Under the pieces are notes generated by a model. It was not told where the DNA came from and searched no databases. It saw nothing but the letters and a program-made list of their open reading frames with translations. This document shows, piece after piece, positions 1 to 10,434 of a stretch of 40,736 nucleotides of DNA. Source of the stretch: Selaginella moellendorffii. Lineage: Eukaryota; Streptophyta; Lycopodiopsida; Selaginellales; Selaginellaceae. Made by a program: the position numbers and the translations under genes. Location: positions 5,045-45,780 of the forward strand of contig NW_003314339.1 of the NCBI RefSeq assembly GCF_000143415.4. Direction: 5' to 3'. Each line of letters starts with the position of its first letter. Positions within the stretch are counted from its first letter, which is position 1.

Positions 1-531
1 CTTCACAACGCACCACCGATTTTTCGACAACCCCTCCGACAAAGTCAGCAGCTCAGCACTGAAACAACAGTCCGAACTCGGTTCGAAATCAACACGTTCG
101 CTGCAACAACTCTCGCCAATCACGCCATCGCCCAATCCGGACTCGAACAACTCGACGACATTATCGAAGAAATCATTCCAGACAAACCCGAATATCCAAA
201 ACTCTTCATTGAACTCCATCTCGGCACCAGCACGTGGAAGACCAGTTTGCATACTGCACCAGCACACTCGACCCAACACAACTCGGCTGAACACAACCCA
301 ACCCAACACACACCACCGTCGATATTTGCACTGAAAAGAAAGAACAAGCTCACAACAACTTTATCAACAATTGGCCCACCGACAGTCTTCCCAAAGTTCT
401 GCCCGAACTGCATGATTGACTGCAGACACAAATCTGACACCGACAACCAGTACAAGAATGCATGTATCCAAAACCACGAAGAACATCCAGCAAGTTGGAA
501 GAAGACCGACAACGGCTTATCCGACGTTTAG
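1..531 (+). CDS. Open frame upstream of gag, probable Gag N-terminal part, 5' partial
   Basis: Frame 1 is open from the first base to the stop at 529-531 (176 codons) with no start inside the window that looks original. The product is polar with a small Cys/His cluster near the end (CPNC, then CRH). It overlaps the main gag frame for about 70 bases. The simplest reading is that this is the N-terminal part of Gag and that one base was lost at about 480-530, moving the rest into the next frame. The alternative is a separate short upstream ORF. I do not recognise a domain. Confidence 0.5.
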   Translation, partial: LHNAPPIFRQPLRQSQQLSTETTVRTRFEINTFAATTLANHAIAQSGLEQLDDIIEEIIPDKPEYPKLFIELHLGTSTWKTSLHTAPAHSTQHNSAEHNPTQHTPPSIFALKRKNKLTTTLSTIGPPTVFPKFCPNCMIDCRHKSDTDNQYKNACIQNHEEHPASWKKTDNGLSDV

Positions 532-2987
532 ATAGAGATTTGAAGAATTTAGAAACAAAGAGAAAGAAAGACCAAGAGAAGTTGAATCAAATTGTTAGAC
601 CCTCCAAGAGAGAGAATTACATCCGACACGAATTATTACCGCGAGCTAACTCCGACGAATCAGTATCGGACATCCGCGAAGAATACGACAACTACACAAC
701 ACCACCGGACACACCACCGGCAACACCCTCGACAGCACCCACCGAAGTGCCTGAGCCTGAATCAGCACCCTCGACGGCACCCACCAAAGTGCCCGAGCCC
801 AACCGAACATTCAAGCAGTTGACACAGACTACGCCCGAGCAACAAAACATTTTTCAAGCAGCATACAACCACTTCAAAGGTACATTCACCAACCCCATCT
901 ACAGTGACAACGAACGACCAAGTTTCCCGCCCAGGTTCACAGACTTCACCAGACCAGCACCATTTTTGCCATACCGACCAATCTTCACAACACCAATATA
1001 TCCCACATTTGCTTCCAACATCTACCGAAGCCCGCTATCAGCAAGACCTTTCGAACACGCTTTCGACTTCAATGTGCCGACGAGACAACAACTCGACTTC
1101 ACTAATTACAGTCGCACTCCGATATACCCAGTCAACAGCAGTCAAGACAAACAACCCGAATCCTCCAATAGTCAAGCACTCGACGTCAACAACTCACACC
1201 GAACTGCCGAACAGCTACAATCATACAACAACAACGAGATCGACGAACCAGTTGTCGACAACAAGAATCTTCCACAGCAACTACAGTCACCACACAACTA
1301 TACGTTCGAAGAACTCTTTGACAATTTAGAAGAACAACCACAACCAACACAACATAACTCCGACAAGTACGTCGACAACAAGTTCAAGCACCATCTTCCC
1401 AAAATCAACACCGGCAAGCAACCCAACACCCACGACGACGTCGACGACACACCCAACAACAGTCCCAACACAGAAGAACAAACAGCGAAGAGTCCACTAA
1501 AAACCAACAACAATTCACCACCTTCCTCTTACACCAACTTTGCCATCGACCCCGACAACCCCTTGCTACAAATCACCTTAGCACTCCACGGTGACAACCT
1601 GACAAAACAATCTCGACAATACCGACATTACTACCAACAACAAATGGCAGTCACTACTGCCGTCACCAACATACCTGTCGGAAGACACATCTCCTATCCA
1701 CTATTTCATGGTCTGAAGTCAGAAGACACTGAGAAACATGTTGAACAGTTCCGAGAAGCAATCTGAATCAATGGCCAGACGACTGAACTTCCATACTACT
1801 TTCGATGTACCCTTCGAAAAAGAGCCAATGAATGGGCTCAAACACTTCCTCAAAATACAAGTTTCGACGACCTCGCACTCAAGCTCGTAGACTGATTCAA
1901 GTCTTCCCTCACTCAAAGCCAACGACTTCACAAGATCCAAAAACTCAAACAGAAGTCTGGACAATCCATCGACGACTACACTCAAACCTTCACTCGACAT
2001 GCCAGCAAATGCGGCAACAGTGCCACCGAAACATTACTTTACCAATGGTACATGCAAGGCCTCCGACGATCCCTCCGAGAAGCGGCAACACACATCAACG
2101 TTGCCACTTATCTCGAACTCGCAAGAGCCCTTCAAGATGTTCAAGCTCAACGAATGACAGCACAAGTAGATGACACGGATAACTCAGATTCTGATAGCAG
2201 TTCCAACGACGACTCCAATGATGAACTCGGAGAGAGCACCAAGTCAAAACTTCGGAAACTTAGGAAAACAATTGACAAGCTCAAGGGAAAAGCCAAGGCC
2301 GACATCAAAGAATTTCGATCTGGAATTTTGTGTACTAAGTGCAAGAACGAAGGACATCCGGCAAGTGACTGCAAGCTCCAAATCTCCAAATGCCAGATCT
2401 GTACCAAAGAAGGTCATGACGCCAAGACTTGCAGATTTCGAAATTCTCCAGAAGTTCGACAAGTCTCGAACTATCCCCGACAGCAGTTTCGACAACCATA
2501 TCCAAATCAATACTTCGACAATTACCAGCCACCACCTCTGACAAACTGGAGACCACCGAGAAACAACTTCCAACACCAGAGTCGACAATGGAATGATCAA
2601 CCTCGCTATAACAACTACAACAATTACAACGACTACAACAACTACTACAACAATCGACAACACCCGCCAAACCAGAACTACCCAGCAAACCGAGACAACA
2701 ACAACCAAGGATACCAACAATACCCAAGATACCAGAACCCAAGATACCAAGGCCAAGGTTATCAAGGCCAGGCCTACCAAGGCAACTACAACAACCGACC
2801 ATGGCAACCTCGACTTCAAAACCAAGGCGGTCCACCGAGACTTGGTCCACCGCCTCCTCGACAACAAGATCAGAACCAGCAGCAACCACCAACAACAAGG
2901 ATGGTCGAGACCGACGAACTACCTTATGCTGACAATGACGACTCAGATCCTCAAGTCATGGCAGTACAAACCCGAGCACAAATTTGA
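462..2987 (+). pseudogene. gag: gag of Gypsy copy 1, capsid region plus two CCHC knuckles, interrupted by stops
   Basis: One frame runs from 462 to the TGA at 2985, broken by TGA at 1764 and 1893. The first part begins with a charged, probably coiled-coil stretch and then a long Pro/Thr/Asn-rich linker. The two TGAs fall inside the segment resembling the retrotransposon Gag capsid domain, roughly 1680-2150. Two zinc knuckles of C-x2-C-x4-H-x4-C form follow at about 2330-2430 (CTKCKNEGH... and CQICTKEGH...). After them comes a low-complexity tail very rich in Asn, Tyr, Gln and Pro (2580-2900). Gag binds and packages the element RNA. Both TGAs can be explained as CGA arginine codons after CpG transition, although TGG is also possible. 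The frame reopens directly after 2987. Confidence 0.85.
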
Positions 2988-3560
2988 GCAGAAAAACAAC
3001 AACAACCGGACAGAGATTCCGGAGATAGTGAAGAAAAAGGCCCTAAGAGCCCGACAAAACTCCGGGAATGGAAAAAGAAGCAGAAGTTAGCTGCCAAGAT
3101 ACAGCAGCAACTCGCTCTACAACCACCCGAATTAGTGATTTTAGACTCCGACAATGAAGCTCAACCATCACCAGCTCGACAACAATGCCAAGACTCAATA
3201 CCAAAAAACGGACAGACAAATCGTCCAACATCGACACCGACACCAGAACACAATTCGGCAAACTTCAACAAAATCCAAGCAGTCGCAGAGACTATCCTCA
3301 ACCAAAATATTCAGATCACCATCGGCCAACTGCTGAAGATTGCACCCTACCTCACCAAACAGCTCACCGATCTGACATCTGCACCGACACACACTTTGAT
3401 AGACTCACCCACACTCAACTCGACACAGACAGCTATTGACACATTTCGAACCAAGATTCAACCAGGCGATTGTGACAATGATGTTCCGACAATCGACCTA
3501 CGACTCGACAAACATCTTGTTCGAGGAGCCATAATTGATGGCGGCTCAGCGTTAATATTA
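2988..3560 (+). pseudogene. pol: pol N-terminus with aspartic protease active site
   Basis: The frame that follows gag is open past the TGA at 2985 and contains a long polar linker and then an aspartic-protease motif, I-I-D-G-G-S, at about 3532-3549. Plant Gypsy proteases often have DGGS where retroviruses have DTGS. Straight after it, at about 3552, the frame shifts: a single missing base in the run GTTAATATT would explain why the rest of the protease flap continues in the next frame. The frame-0 reading beyond this point to 4052 is a shadow and is not counted. The enzyme would mature the Gag-Pol polyprotein. Confidence 0.75.
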
Positions 3561-4675
3561 TTGAAGAAAGTCTTGTTCAACAACTCAACATTGGCCCAGT
3601 TCACCCAGCACCTTTCAATGTCCGAATGGCCGACCACCAATCTGTTCAACCCAAAGGCATCATCCGAAAAGTCAACACCACCATTCAAGGTGTCGAAATA
3701 CCAGTCAACTATGTCGTCCTCAAACTACCGGAGCAGACCGACGGATACTCAATTCTCCTCGGTCGACCTTGGCTCCGAACTGCCCAAGTTTATCAAGATT
3801 GGCCCAATGAGAATCTTATCCTTCACGGACCAGACGGACCAACAACTGTGTCGACAAAAGCGACTAAATCGCTGTCCAGCCACAACCGACCTATTGACTT
3901 GGAAGAATATAATCTCGAAGATGGCCTCGACGACTATCAAGAACAACAAATTCTCAAAGCCTACCCCAATCTCGAACCTTTGGCCGAGATCGACCTCTTC
4001 CGAATTGTCGCCGACTTCCAACGAGAACGACCCCCGATTACATCAGCACTGAAAAATCCAGTCACTCGAGATACAAAACTCGAAGCGCCACTGGCATTCA
4101 CAGTCGACAACCACAACAAAGTTGCCTACATTCCGTCAATTCCAGCAGACCAAAAACTCGAAAAAGTCAGCCTTGCCGACGACGGCAACGAACACTACAT
4201 TGTACTTGCCACTGACATCTCGGCAAGTTTTCGAGACAAAGGCATCAATCTTCTCCGAAAGAAGAAACACTTGTTCACTTGGAGTTATCGAGACCTTAAG
4301 GGAGTTTCGCCAAAACTCAGCCTTCACACCATCACCCTTCTTCCAGACTCAAAACCAAGAAGACAAGCAGCCTACCGGATGAATCCGAATCTGATGGAAC
4401 AAGCAAAGAAAGAACTCGACAAGCTTCTCCAAGTCGAGTACATCTACCCAATTCAGAATCCGATATGGCTTTCACCACTGGTGGTTGTACCGAAGAAAAA
4501 TGGCAAACTTCGAATCTGTGTCAACTATAAACAGCTCAACAACGCCACCGAAAAAGATGTCTTCCCGATACCATTTACTGACGAAGTTCTTGACGCAGTC
4601 ACCGGACACGAGATGTATTCCTTCCTCGATGGTTTCTCCGGCTACAACCAAATTCACATCGCCGAAGAAGATTAG
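3561..4675 (+). pseudogene. pol: pol: end of protease and first half of reverse transcriptase
   Basis: After the frame change the protease C-terminal half continues, with LLGRPWL at about 3756-3776, typical of the end of the Gypsy protease. A linker leads into the RT fingers and palm: L-x5-Y-I-x-P, then VVVPKKNGKLRICVNYKQLN at about 4479-4538, and FLDGFSGYNQI at about 4622-4654 with the first catalytic Asp. The frame ends at an amber TAG at 4673-4675, in the conserved AEED/HKTAF junction, where Gln (CAG) would be a natural residue. The inverted copy 2 has TAG at exactly the same codon, so the stop is older than the split of the two copies or is tolerated. Confidence 0.85.
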
Positions 4676-5449
4676 CACAAGACAGCATTCATCAGTCCAT
4701 GGGGAGCCTATGCTTATCGACGAATGCCTTTTGGACTCTGCAACACCCCATTCACCTTCCAAAGGCTTGTTACCAACACTTTCCGAGACTACCTCACTGA
4801 CTTCATGAGAGTCTTCATGGACGACTTTAGCGTTTTCAGCTCGGAAGATCAACATCTTGAATGCCTGGAGAAATGCCTCAACAAGTGCGAGGAGAACAAC
4901 ATAGCACTCAACCCCGACAAATGCGCTTTCTTCGTCAAATCTGGAGTACTCCTCGGCCACGTTGTCTGCAAAGATGGCATTCTCATCGACAAGGACAAAG
5001 TTGACGTCATCTCCAAACTTGAACCGCCGAAGAACCAGAAAGAACTTCGGCGCTTCCTCGGCAAAGTCGGATATCACCGACGATTCATCCACAAGTACGC
5101 TCACATTGCCAAACCACTCACCGATGGACTAAAACAAGATGCCCAATGGACATGGACGTCCAAACAGCAACAAGCATTCGACAATCTCCGACTCAAACTA
5201 ACAACAGCACCGATCCTTGCCAAGCCCGACTGGACACAAGAGTTCCACATTCATGTCGACACTTCCGACGTTGCCACTGGTGCAATTCTGAGCCAAACTC
5301 AACACGACAACCGAGATCAACCGATCTACTACGCCAGCCGACTACTCAACCCAGCTGAACGAAATTACACCACTACCGAGAAAGAAGCTCTCGGCATGAT
5401 CTACTCACTTCAGAAGTTTCGACACTACATACTGTCAACCAAAGTGTAA
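4676..5449 (+). pseudogene. pol: pol: reverse transcriptase palm and RNase H start
   Basis: The same frame resumes after the amber codon. HKTAFISPWG and MPFGLCN (4724) are standard RT motifs, and FMDDFSVF at about 4816-4839 is the YxDD catalytic box in the FMDD form. FLGKVGYHRRFI marks the RT-RNase H connection, and HVDTSDVATGAILSQ at about 5254-5298 is the start of RNase H with its first Asp. The frame stops at TAA 5447-5449 because of a one-base shift; the rest of RNase H continues in another frame from 5452. Both catalytic Asp residues of the RT are kept here, unlike in copy 2. Confidence 0.88.
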
Positions 5450-5451
5450 TT

Positions 5452-7035
5452 TTTGTCGACCACAAGGCACTCCTTTACCTCATCAACAAGCCGATATTAT
5501 CTGGTCGAATATCAAGATGGTTCCTTTTACTACAAGAATACAACTTTGAGATCGTCCACAAACCCGGCAAAAATCACGAGCAAGCAGATTATCTCAGCCG
5601 GATCACCACCGGCGATAAACCCGAAAGACTTACCGATGACTTACCCGACTCAAACCTATTCCGAGTTTCAATACCAGCAACCTGGCTCGACGACGTCTTC
5701 AGTTACCTGAACTCAGCAAAAGTTCCAGATCAGTACACTACGTCCGACCAAAAGAAGACTTTTGTTGCTAAAACCCGACGATACTCAGTCATCGGAGGCA
5801 CTCTCTACAAACTAGGAATTGACAACATTCTTCGCCGATGCATCAAGCCGCCAACCACAACTCAAATCATCAAGGAAGCTCATGATGGACCTTCCAGCGG
5901 ACACTTCGCCGCTGACACCACAACTCGGAAGATTCTTCAAGCCGGCCTCTGGTGGCCGACACTCTGGCATGACACTGAAGAATTCTGCAAACGCTGCGAC
6001 ACATGTCAAAGACACCAACTACCGCCGAAAACTCAGACTCAACAACTCAACCCAACATTCCCAATGGCACCATTTCAGAAATGGGGACTTGACTTCATTG
6101 GACCCCAAGTCAGCACCTGTCGACGAAATCAGTACATCATTGTCGCCACCGATTACACTACCAAGTGGGCCGAAGCAATACCTCTCCGACATGCCACAGT
6201 GAAAGCAACAGCAACCTTCATCTACGAAAATATCATCACTCGTTTCGGCACACCACTTGAACTCGTCACCGACAGAGGCACCCACTTCATCAACCAAACA
6301 ATCGAACATCTCACCACCGAGTTCAAAATCCGACACAAAACGTCGACACCATACTATCCTCAAGGCAACGGTCAAGCAGAAGCAATGAACAAAACACTGA
6401 AGACCATCCTCAAAAAAGTCATCAACGATTCCGGCAAAGACTGGGACGACAAACTTCTCGACGTACTTTGGGCCTATCGCACTGCGTATAAAGTCACCAC
6501 TGACATGACGCCATTCAAACTCGTCTTTGGAACAGAAGCCATCACACCAATTGAATTCATCGTCCCAAGCATGCGAGTCACCGTCAAGTATAATCTCGAC
6601 ACCCGACATGCAGTTCGAGAAAGGCTTCAGCAACTCGAACATCTCGACGAACTCCGACTCAACGCCCTCTGGACACTTCATGCCATCCAAAAACAGAGAA
6701 AAGCTCGGCACGACCGACAAGCATCCCGGCATAACATTCCCAAATACAGCGTCGACGACCATGTTCTCTGGTACCGAGGACCCATCGGCAAACTTGGCCA
6801 AAAACTCCACACCAACTGGCAAGGACCTTTAAAAATCATTGAACTATACCCCAACGGCACCGCCAAAGTCAGCACACTTGCTGAAGACTTCACTGAGATC
6901 GTCAACCTCAACAAGCTTCGACCATATCACGTCAACATATTCAGCATCAGCACCTCAACAAATTTCAGACCCAAACCGACAAACACCCCAAAACCAACAA
7001 TCAACACTCACCCCAATAGACAAACTTTAACTTAA
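5452..7035 (+). CDS. pol: pol: RNase H C-terminus and integrase, open to natural stop
   Basis: This frame is open for 527 codons. It starts with FVDHKALLYL (5452), the end of RNase H, and EQADYLSR, the usual connection to integrase. The integrase zinc-binding module is complete: HDGPSSGH at 5881-5904 and CKRCDTC at about 5989-6009. The catalytic core keeps D (GLDFIGP, about 6088), D (VTDRGTHF, about 6274) and E (YYPQGNGQAEA, about 6352-6384). The C-terminal part has the GPY/F-like segment NWQGPLKIIEL at about 6814-6846 and NKLRPYH. There is no chromodomain after it. The stop is TAA at 7033. The integrase is the least damaged part of this copy. Confidence 0.9.
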   Translation, partial: FVDHKALLYLINKPILSGRISRWFLLLQEYNFEIVHKPGKNHEQADYLSRITTGDKPERLTDDLPDSNLFRVSIPATWLDDVFSYLNSAKVPDQYTTSDQKKTFVAKTRRYSVIGGTLYKLGIDNILRRCIKPPTTTQIIKEAHDGPSSGHFAADTTTRKILQAGLWWPTLWHDTEEFCKRCDTCQRHQLPPKTQTQQLNPTFPMAPFQKWGLDFIGPQVSTCRRNQYIIVATDYTTKWAEAIPLRHATVKATATFIYENIITRFGTPLELVTDRGTHFINQTIEHLTTEFKIRHKTSTPYYPQGNGQAEAMNKTLKTILKKVINDSGKDWDDKLLDVLWAYRTAYKVTTDMTPFKLVFGTEAITPIEFIVPSMRVTVKYNLDTRHAVRERLQQLEHLDELRLNALWTLHAIQKQRKARHDRQASRHNIPKYSVDDHVLWYRGPIGKLGQKLHTNWQGPLKIIELYPNGTAKVSTLAEDFTEIVNLNKLRPYHVNIFSISTSTNFRPKPTNTPKPTINTHPNRQTLT

Positions 7036-7339
7036 ATCAGTTCGACACAACTCAACTCAACTCAACAAGAACTCATCCACCAACTTCAGCAACAAACAGC
7101 AGCAAAAATCTGTAAGTCCCAAGCTACCGTTGGATCAACGCCACCTGAGCAAATATCAACAGTTGAACTTGAGTTAACTTCATCACCAATATCCACCATT
7201 GATTTGCAATCAAGCCACACATCAATTCCGTCAACAAATCTCGACCGTTCATCACCAGCAATCGAGCGCCGCATGATCAGCCAACCAACAGTTACAGGTT
7301 TCAAGAACCCTAACGGGGTGAGCACTTCGATCGCAGAAA
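7036..7339 (+). other. Spacer between pol and the 3' ORF
   Basis: About 300 bp with short ACTCA/CAACA repeats and no long ORF. In copy 2 the pol stop is mutated (TAA to CAA) and pol reads on through the matching spacer to 37798. That spacer shows no domain and no sign of coding selection. Confidence 0.5.
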
Positions 7340-9336
7340 ATGAAGAGAAAGATGCCAGCTCATCCACCCCGATGCCTCAGATACGTCATACACCATATTC
7401 CTAGGCTTCCCAGCAACGACACAACCACCTGGCTCAAGGACCACGGATTCGAGCTCCTCCACAAGGCCTTTTCAACACACCCTGATCAAAAATTAGTGAG
7501 GAAACTGGCTGCCTCCTTCAACCCAAGAACAGCACCATAACCAACGGCACCAACAAGATCACCCTCAGCCCAGCAAGAATCGCCTCTGTTTTCAAAATCT
7601 CCAACAAGGGACTACTCAAATTTTCAGGAGAAGTTCCACAGCAAATCATCAAGGCCAATCGAGAAATTACCGGTGAGCTCACATGGGAGGGCATTGAGGA
7701 GCAGCATATGGATCGCCTGAAAGCCCTCCTCCCCTACTACGAACTTCGCCCAACAGATCGCACCATCGGCAAGCGCACAGCAGAAGTCTACGGAGCTCTA
7801 CTCGACGGCAAACGTGTGAACGTGGCTCATCATCTCCATGAGCTCCTTCTCAAGCTTCTCGACCGCGCCATCCTCGCCACACTCAACAAGAAAACCATGC
7901 GCACAGTAATCTTCCCACTGCTGATCGCTCTACACCAAGCTCTTCCCAACAAGCAACCGTGGACAACCCAAACAAACTCCACAGAACAAAGCGACAGCTC
8001 CAAAGAACACTCAGAATCAGAAGGAGCAACCCCCAGCAAGAAACCGAAGCCAGCATCTCAACAATCAGGCTCAACTCACTCCAACAACACCAGCTCCAGC
8101 AACAAACACTCCAACAATTCAACTCCACTTCGCCGCCGCTTCACACGCAAAACACCAGCGAATCCAGCTCCCAAACCGCTGATCCGAGAGCACCTCATCA
8201 TCAGCGACAAGGAACACAACTCACACCACCATCAACAATCACCCCAGAGCCCGCATCCACTCGAATCAGCCCCAAAACTGACAACTTCTCACAAACACAT
8301 CAACATCGCCAAAGAAAAACGTCAGCTGATCGCCCAGAACTCAATTTCTACACCAGCTGAGAACAACATTCTCAACGCCCCGACCTCCTTGACACGTTCC
8401 ACAAAAGAAAACATTGACTACCTTCGCCAATCACTTGAAGAACACGCAACCATGTCTCCTCCAGCAAATACCACGACCAGCATTCACAAAAATTCCGCCC
8501 CTTCAACAAAATTCCAAGCGAAAAATTTCTCAACGGATAAATTAATTTCAGCACCACATCTGGGCCATTCATCCACCATCAATCTGAAAAGCTCATCTCC
8601 AACCACCTCAAAGAATCTGGCCCGACCACGTCACCCACATCCAACGAAGCAGATTCAGCCTCCAGCAACTTCAACTCCCGGGACCAAGAACACAGCGAAC
8701 CCTAGCGAGAAACACCAGGATCACCGAACAGGAGCAGGAGCAGCAACCATGCCTCAGCCACAGAGTCAGGTACGCCGTGATTATGACGAGATCAGGAAGG
8801 AGTACGAAGATAAACTTCGCGACCCAAGCTACTGCACCCGCAAGTTGTTTGAAGCCCTGGATCAACGCATGCACCGTGAGCAAGCAAACTACTTCCCAAC
8901 ACCAGCTGACATTGCACAGCATCTTCTCAAGCAAGACTCCTTCATATACACCCGGGGAGCGATCAAGAAGGAATTTTATGAGCCTTTAAACCACCGGCTG
9001 GATACTCAGATTGAAGAGATGAAGCAGATCCGCACTGACCTCCAGGACATCAGGAAGATCATCTCCAAGCAGCCATCAACCCCATCAGCAGCTCATGAAT
9101 TCACCTACAAATTCAAATACGAAGAGCTCAACACCCGCTACCGGAAACTCGAGGATGATCATACTGCCCTGCTAGCTGAGGTAGCCGACCTCCAGGAAGA
9201 TGGGACAGATCCACCAGACAGCGTCCCTAACCACGAGCTTACACTCCCACAGCAAAAACGTCGCCTCTATCGACTTGAACAGCAGCAGCAACAAGCGATG
9301 GAAACTGACTATGTTCACACCGAGGACGGTGTCTAG
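7340..9336 (+). pseudogene. Extra 3' ORF of the Gypsy element (plant-transposon-protein-like, not env)
   Basis: The natural start is probably ATG 7340. The first frame runs 7340-7540 and the second is open from about 7520 to the TAG at 9334, containing ATG 7708 and 542 codons. Comparison with copy 2 shows that one base is missing in copy 1 at about 7520, so the two parts were one ORF of roughly 660 codons. The N-terminal 170 or so residues (GFELLHKAF, then NGTNKITLSPARI, GELTWEGI) recall the domain of plant mobile elements annotated as putative plant transposon protein. A Ser/Thr/Asn/Pro-rich linker follows, and the last 190 residues (about 8750-9336) are charged and look coiled-coil. I see no signal peptide or membrane segment, so an envelope role is not supported. 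Function unknown. Confidence 0.7.
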
Positions 9337-9343
9337 TTTTGTC

Positions 9344-9355
9344 AGGGGAGCAGAA
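9344..9355 (+). other. Polypurine tract of Gypsy copy 1
   Basis: AGGGGAGCAGAA directly precedes a TGTAGC that starts the likely 3' LTR, 8 bases after the stop of the 3' ORF. Position and purine content fit the plus-strand primer. Confidence 0.6.
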
Positions 9356-9612
9356 TGTAGCAACCAAAAACCCAGGTTCAGGGGACTCCGACTTTGAACC
9401 CAGGGCTGCATCGGAGCCATAGATTAAATCATGCACAGCATATAGTATATGCTAGCAGTTAGAACCGCTAGCCTTTCAAAAGGGGAAATCCGAATTGTGG
9501 ATCCCTATCTCCATTCCATTGTTTTTCTTATCAATACACAGCATTCTTTTACTCGTGCTTCTTCTCTGCCCTTGGAGATCAGGCCCTTTTCTCTTTTGTT
9601 TTCTTACTAACA
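9356..9612 (+). repeat. Probable 3' LTR of Gypsy copy 1
   Basis: Starts TGTAGCAACC just after the polypurine tract and can be closed at ...TTACTAACA (9612), giving TG...CA ends and 257 bp. The right edge is inferred because the sequence beyond about 9613 begins to match the old LARD in reverse. No second LTR is in the window to confirm it. Confidence 0.45.
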
Positions 9613-10056
9613 ATAGATTTCCAGCCAAGAAGAGTTTTCACACCTCTTCACCATTGGAGAAGTCTAAGAAAATTTGTGGAAAATTTCCATCCTAGAGAAA
9701 GAATGACTTTCAGTCCAGGATTGCAAACTTTCAAGACTCAACCAACTTCCTCCTACAAACAACTTCACATAGGTTCACCTCAACACAAATTCTCATGATC
9801 CAACAATATGCTTAAGCATCGAACATCTTTGCCCATCTAATTGATATCCAAACCAACATCCGCAAAGTGCAAAATGAACATCAAAGGCTTGATCACGAAG
9901 ACTACATCTTCGGATATCCATATTGCACTAGCACTCTTCTTCAACCACCTTCAAGATCCAATGTGAAGCCAAAACACTAACAAGAAAAATGACATGGAAA
10001 ATCAAGCTTTAAGGAAAAATTCCTCTTCACTCGAAATAATGATGCCACTTCCACCA
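9613..10056 (-). mobile_element. Old LARD copy, left part (internal region)
   Basis: Read in reverse, this matches the internal region of the young LARD at about 14510-14925 (for example the shared AAATTTTC/CTTAGAC and CACATTG/GAAGCC words), with about 10-15% differences and a small insertion near 9625-9650. It stops at ACCA 10053-10056, where the DNA transposon begins. The continuation lies at 24003. Confidence 0.8.
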
Positions 10057-10080
10057 AAGCTCTATTTCGTTAAAGTGGGA
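10057..10080 (+). repeat. Left terminal inverted repeat of the DNA transposon
   Basis: 24 bp starting AAGCTC and ending AGTGGGA; pairs with 23979-24002 with one difference (C/T at base 12). Preceded by ACCA target duplication at 10053-10056. Immediately inside, GTGGGA...TCCCAC forms a small hairpin. Confidence 0.88.
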
Positions 10081-10434
10081 ATTGTCATTATCCCACTTGT
10101 AAAATAAGGTTTCCAAACCTTTATATAGTATATAAATATAACAAAATTCAACTGCATTGAGGCACATGCCATTTTATTTTAAACAAGGAAATGTCTACTC
10201 AATCACTTCTCCTCCCCTTGCCACTGCTTCACCTCTCTCTTCTCCTTGTCATCGTCGTCCAATTTCTTTCCATCCTTTTAATATTGGCTCAGTTGCTCCG
10301 AGTCTAGGTGGAGCCCAAGTCCCCATTCAATCTTTACTTTCCCCTTATTAATAAAACAACTTCGTAGACTTCCAATAACATGCTGTAACACTTCTAGTAT
10401 AATGCAAATCCTCTCAAAGAATTGTCTTTTAATA
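10081..10434. other. Subterminal region of transposon, no gene
   Basis: AT-rich start with TATATAGTATATAAATAT at about 10120-10138, then a pyrimidine-rich stretch. It is the 3' flank of the leftward gene; reading leftward an AATAAA-type signal occurs at about 10170. No ORF with recognisable content. Confidence 0.5.

Larger units (their letters stand above)
1..9612 (+). mobile_element. Ty3/Gypsy LTR retrotransposon copy 1, 5' end outside window
   Basis: The order gag, protease, RT, RNase H, integrase is that of Ty3/Gypsy. No chromodomain follows the integrase; instead there is an extra ORF before the 3' LTR, as in the plant Tat/Athila group. The sense strand is rich in A and C and uses CGA heavily for arginine. 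The 5' LTR and primer site lie left of base 1. Frame changes at about 480-530, 3552, 5450 and 7520 all move the frame the same way, as single-base losses would, and stops lie at 1764, 1893, 2985 and 4673, so this copy cannot make full proteins by normal decoding. A second copy lies inverted at 36577-40736. Family level is certain, lineage is inference. Confidence 0.93.

Noticed and set aside
2244-2898. Minus-strand ORFs of 187 and 213 codons opposite gag, hydrophobic Val/Leu-rich
   Set aside because: They mirror the CAA/AAC-rich sense sequence of gag and have no start context or domain.
6019-6822. 267-codon minus-strand ORF opposite integrase, also present in copy 2
   Set aside because: Conserved integrase motifs are on the other strand; the antisense frame stays open because of codon bias.
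7708-9336. Envelope gene
   Set aside because: No signal peptide, no hydrophobic span, no furin-like site; composition is that of a soluble, partly disordered protein.
9876-10060. Possible CRISPR-like or regularly spaced repeats
   Set aside because: No regular repeat-spacer pattern anywhere in the window, and the DNA is plant nuclear.
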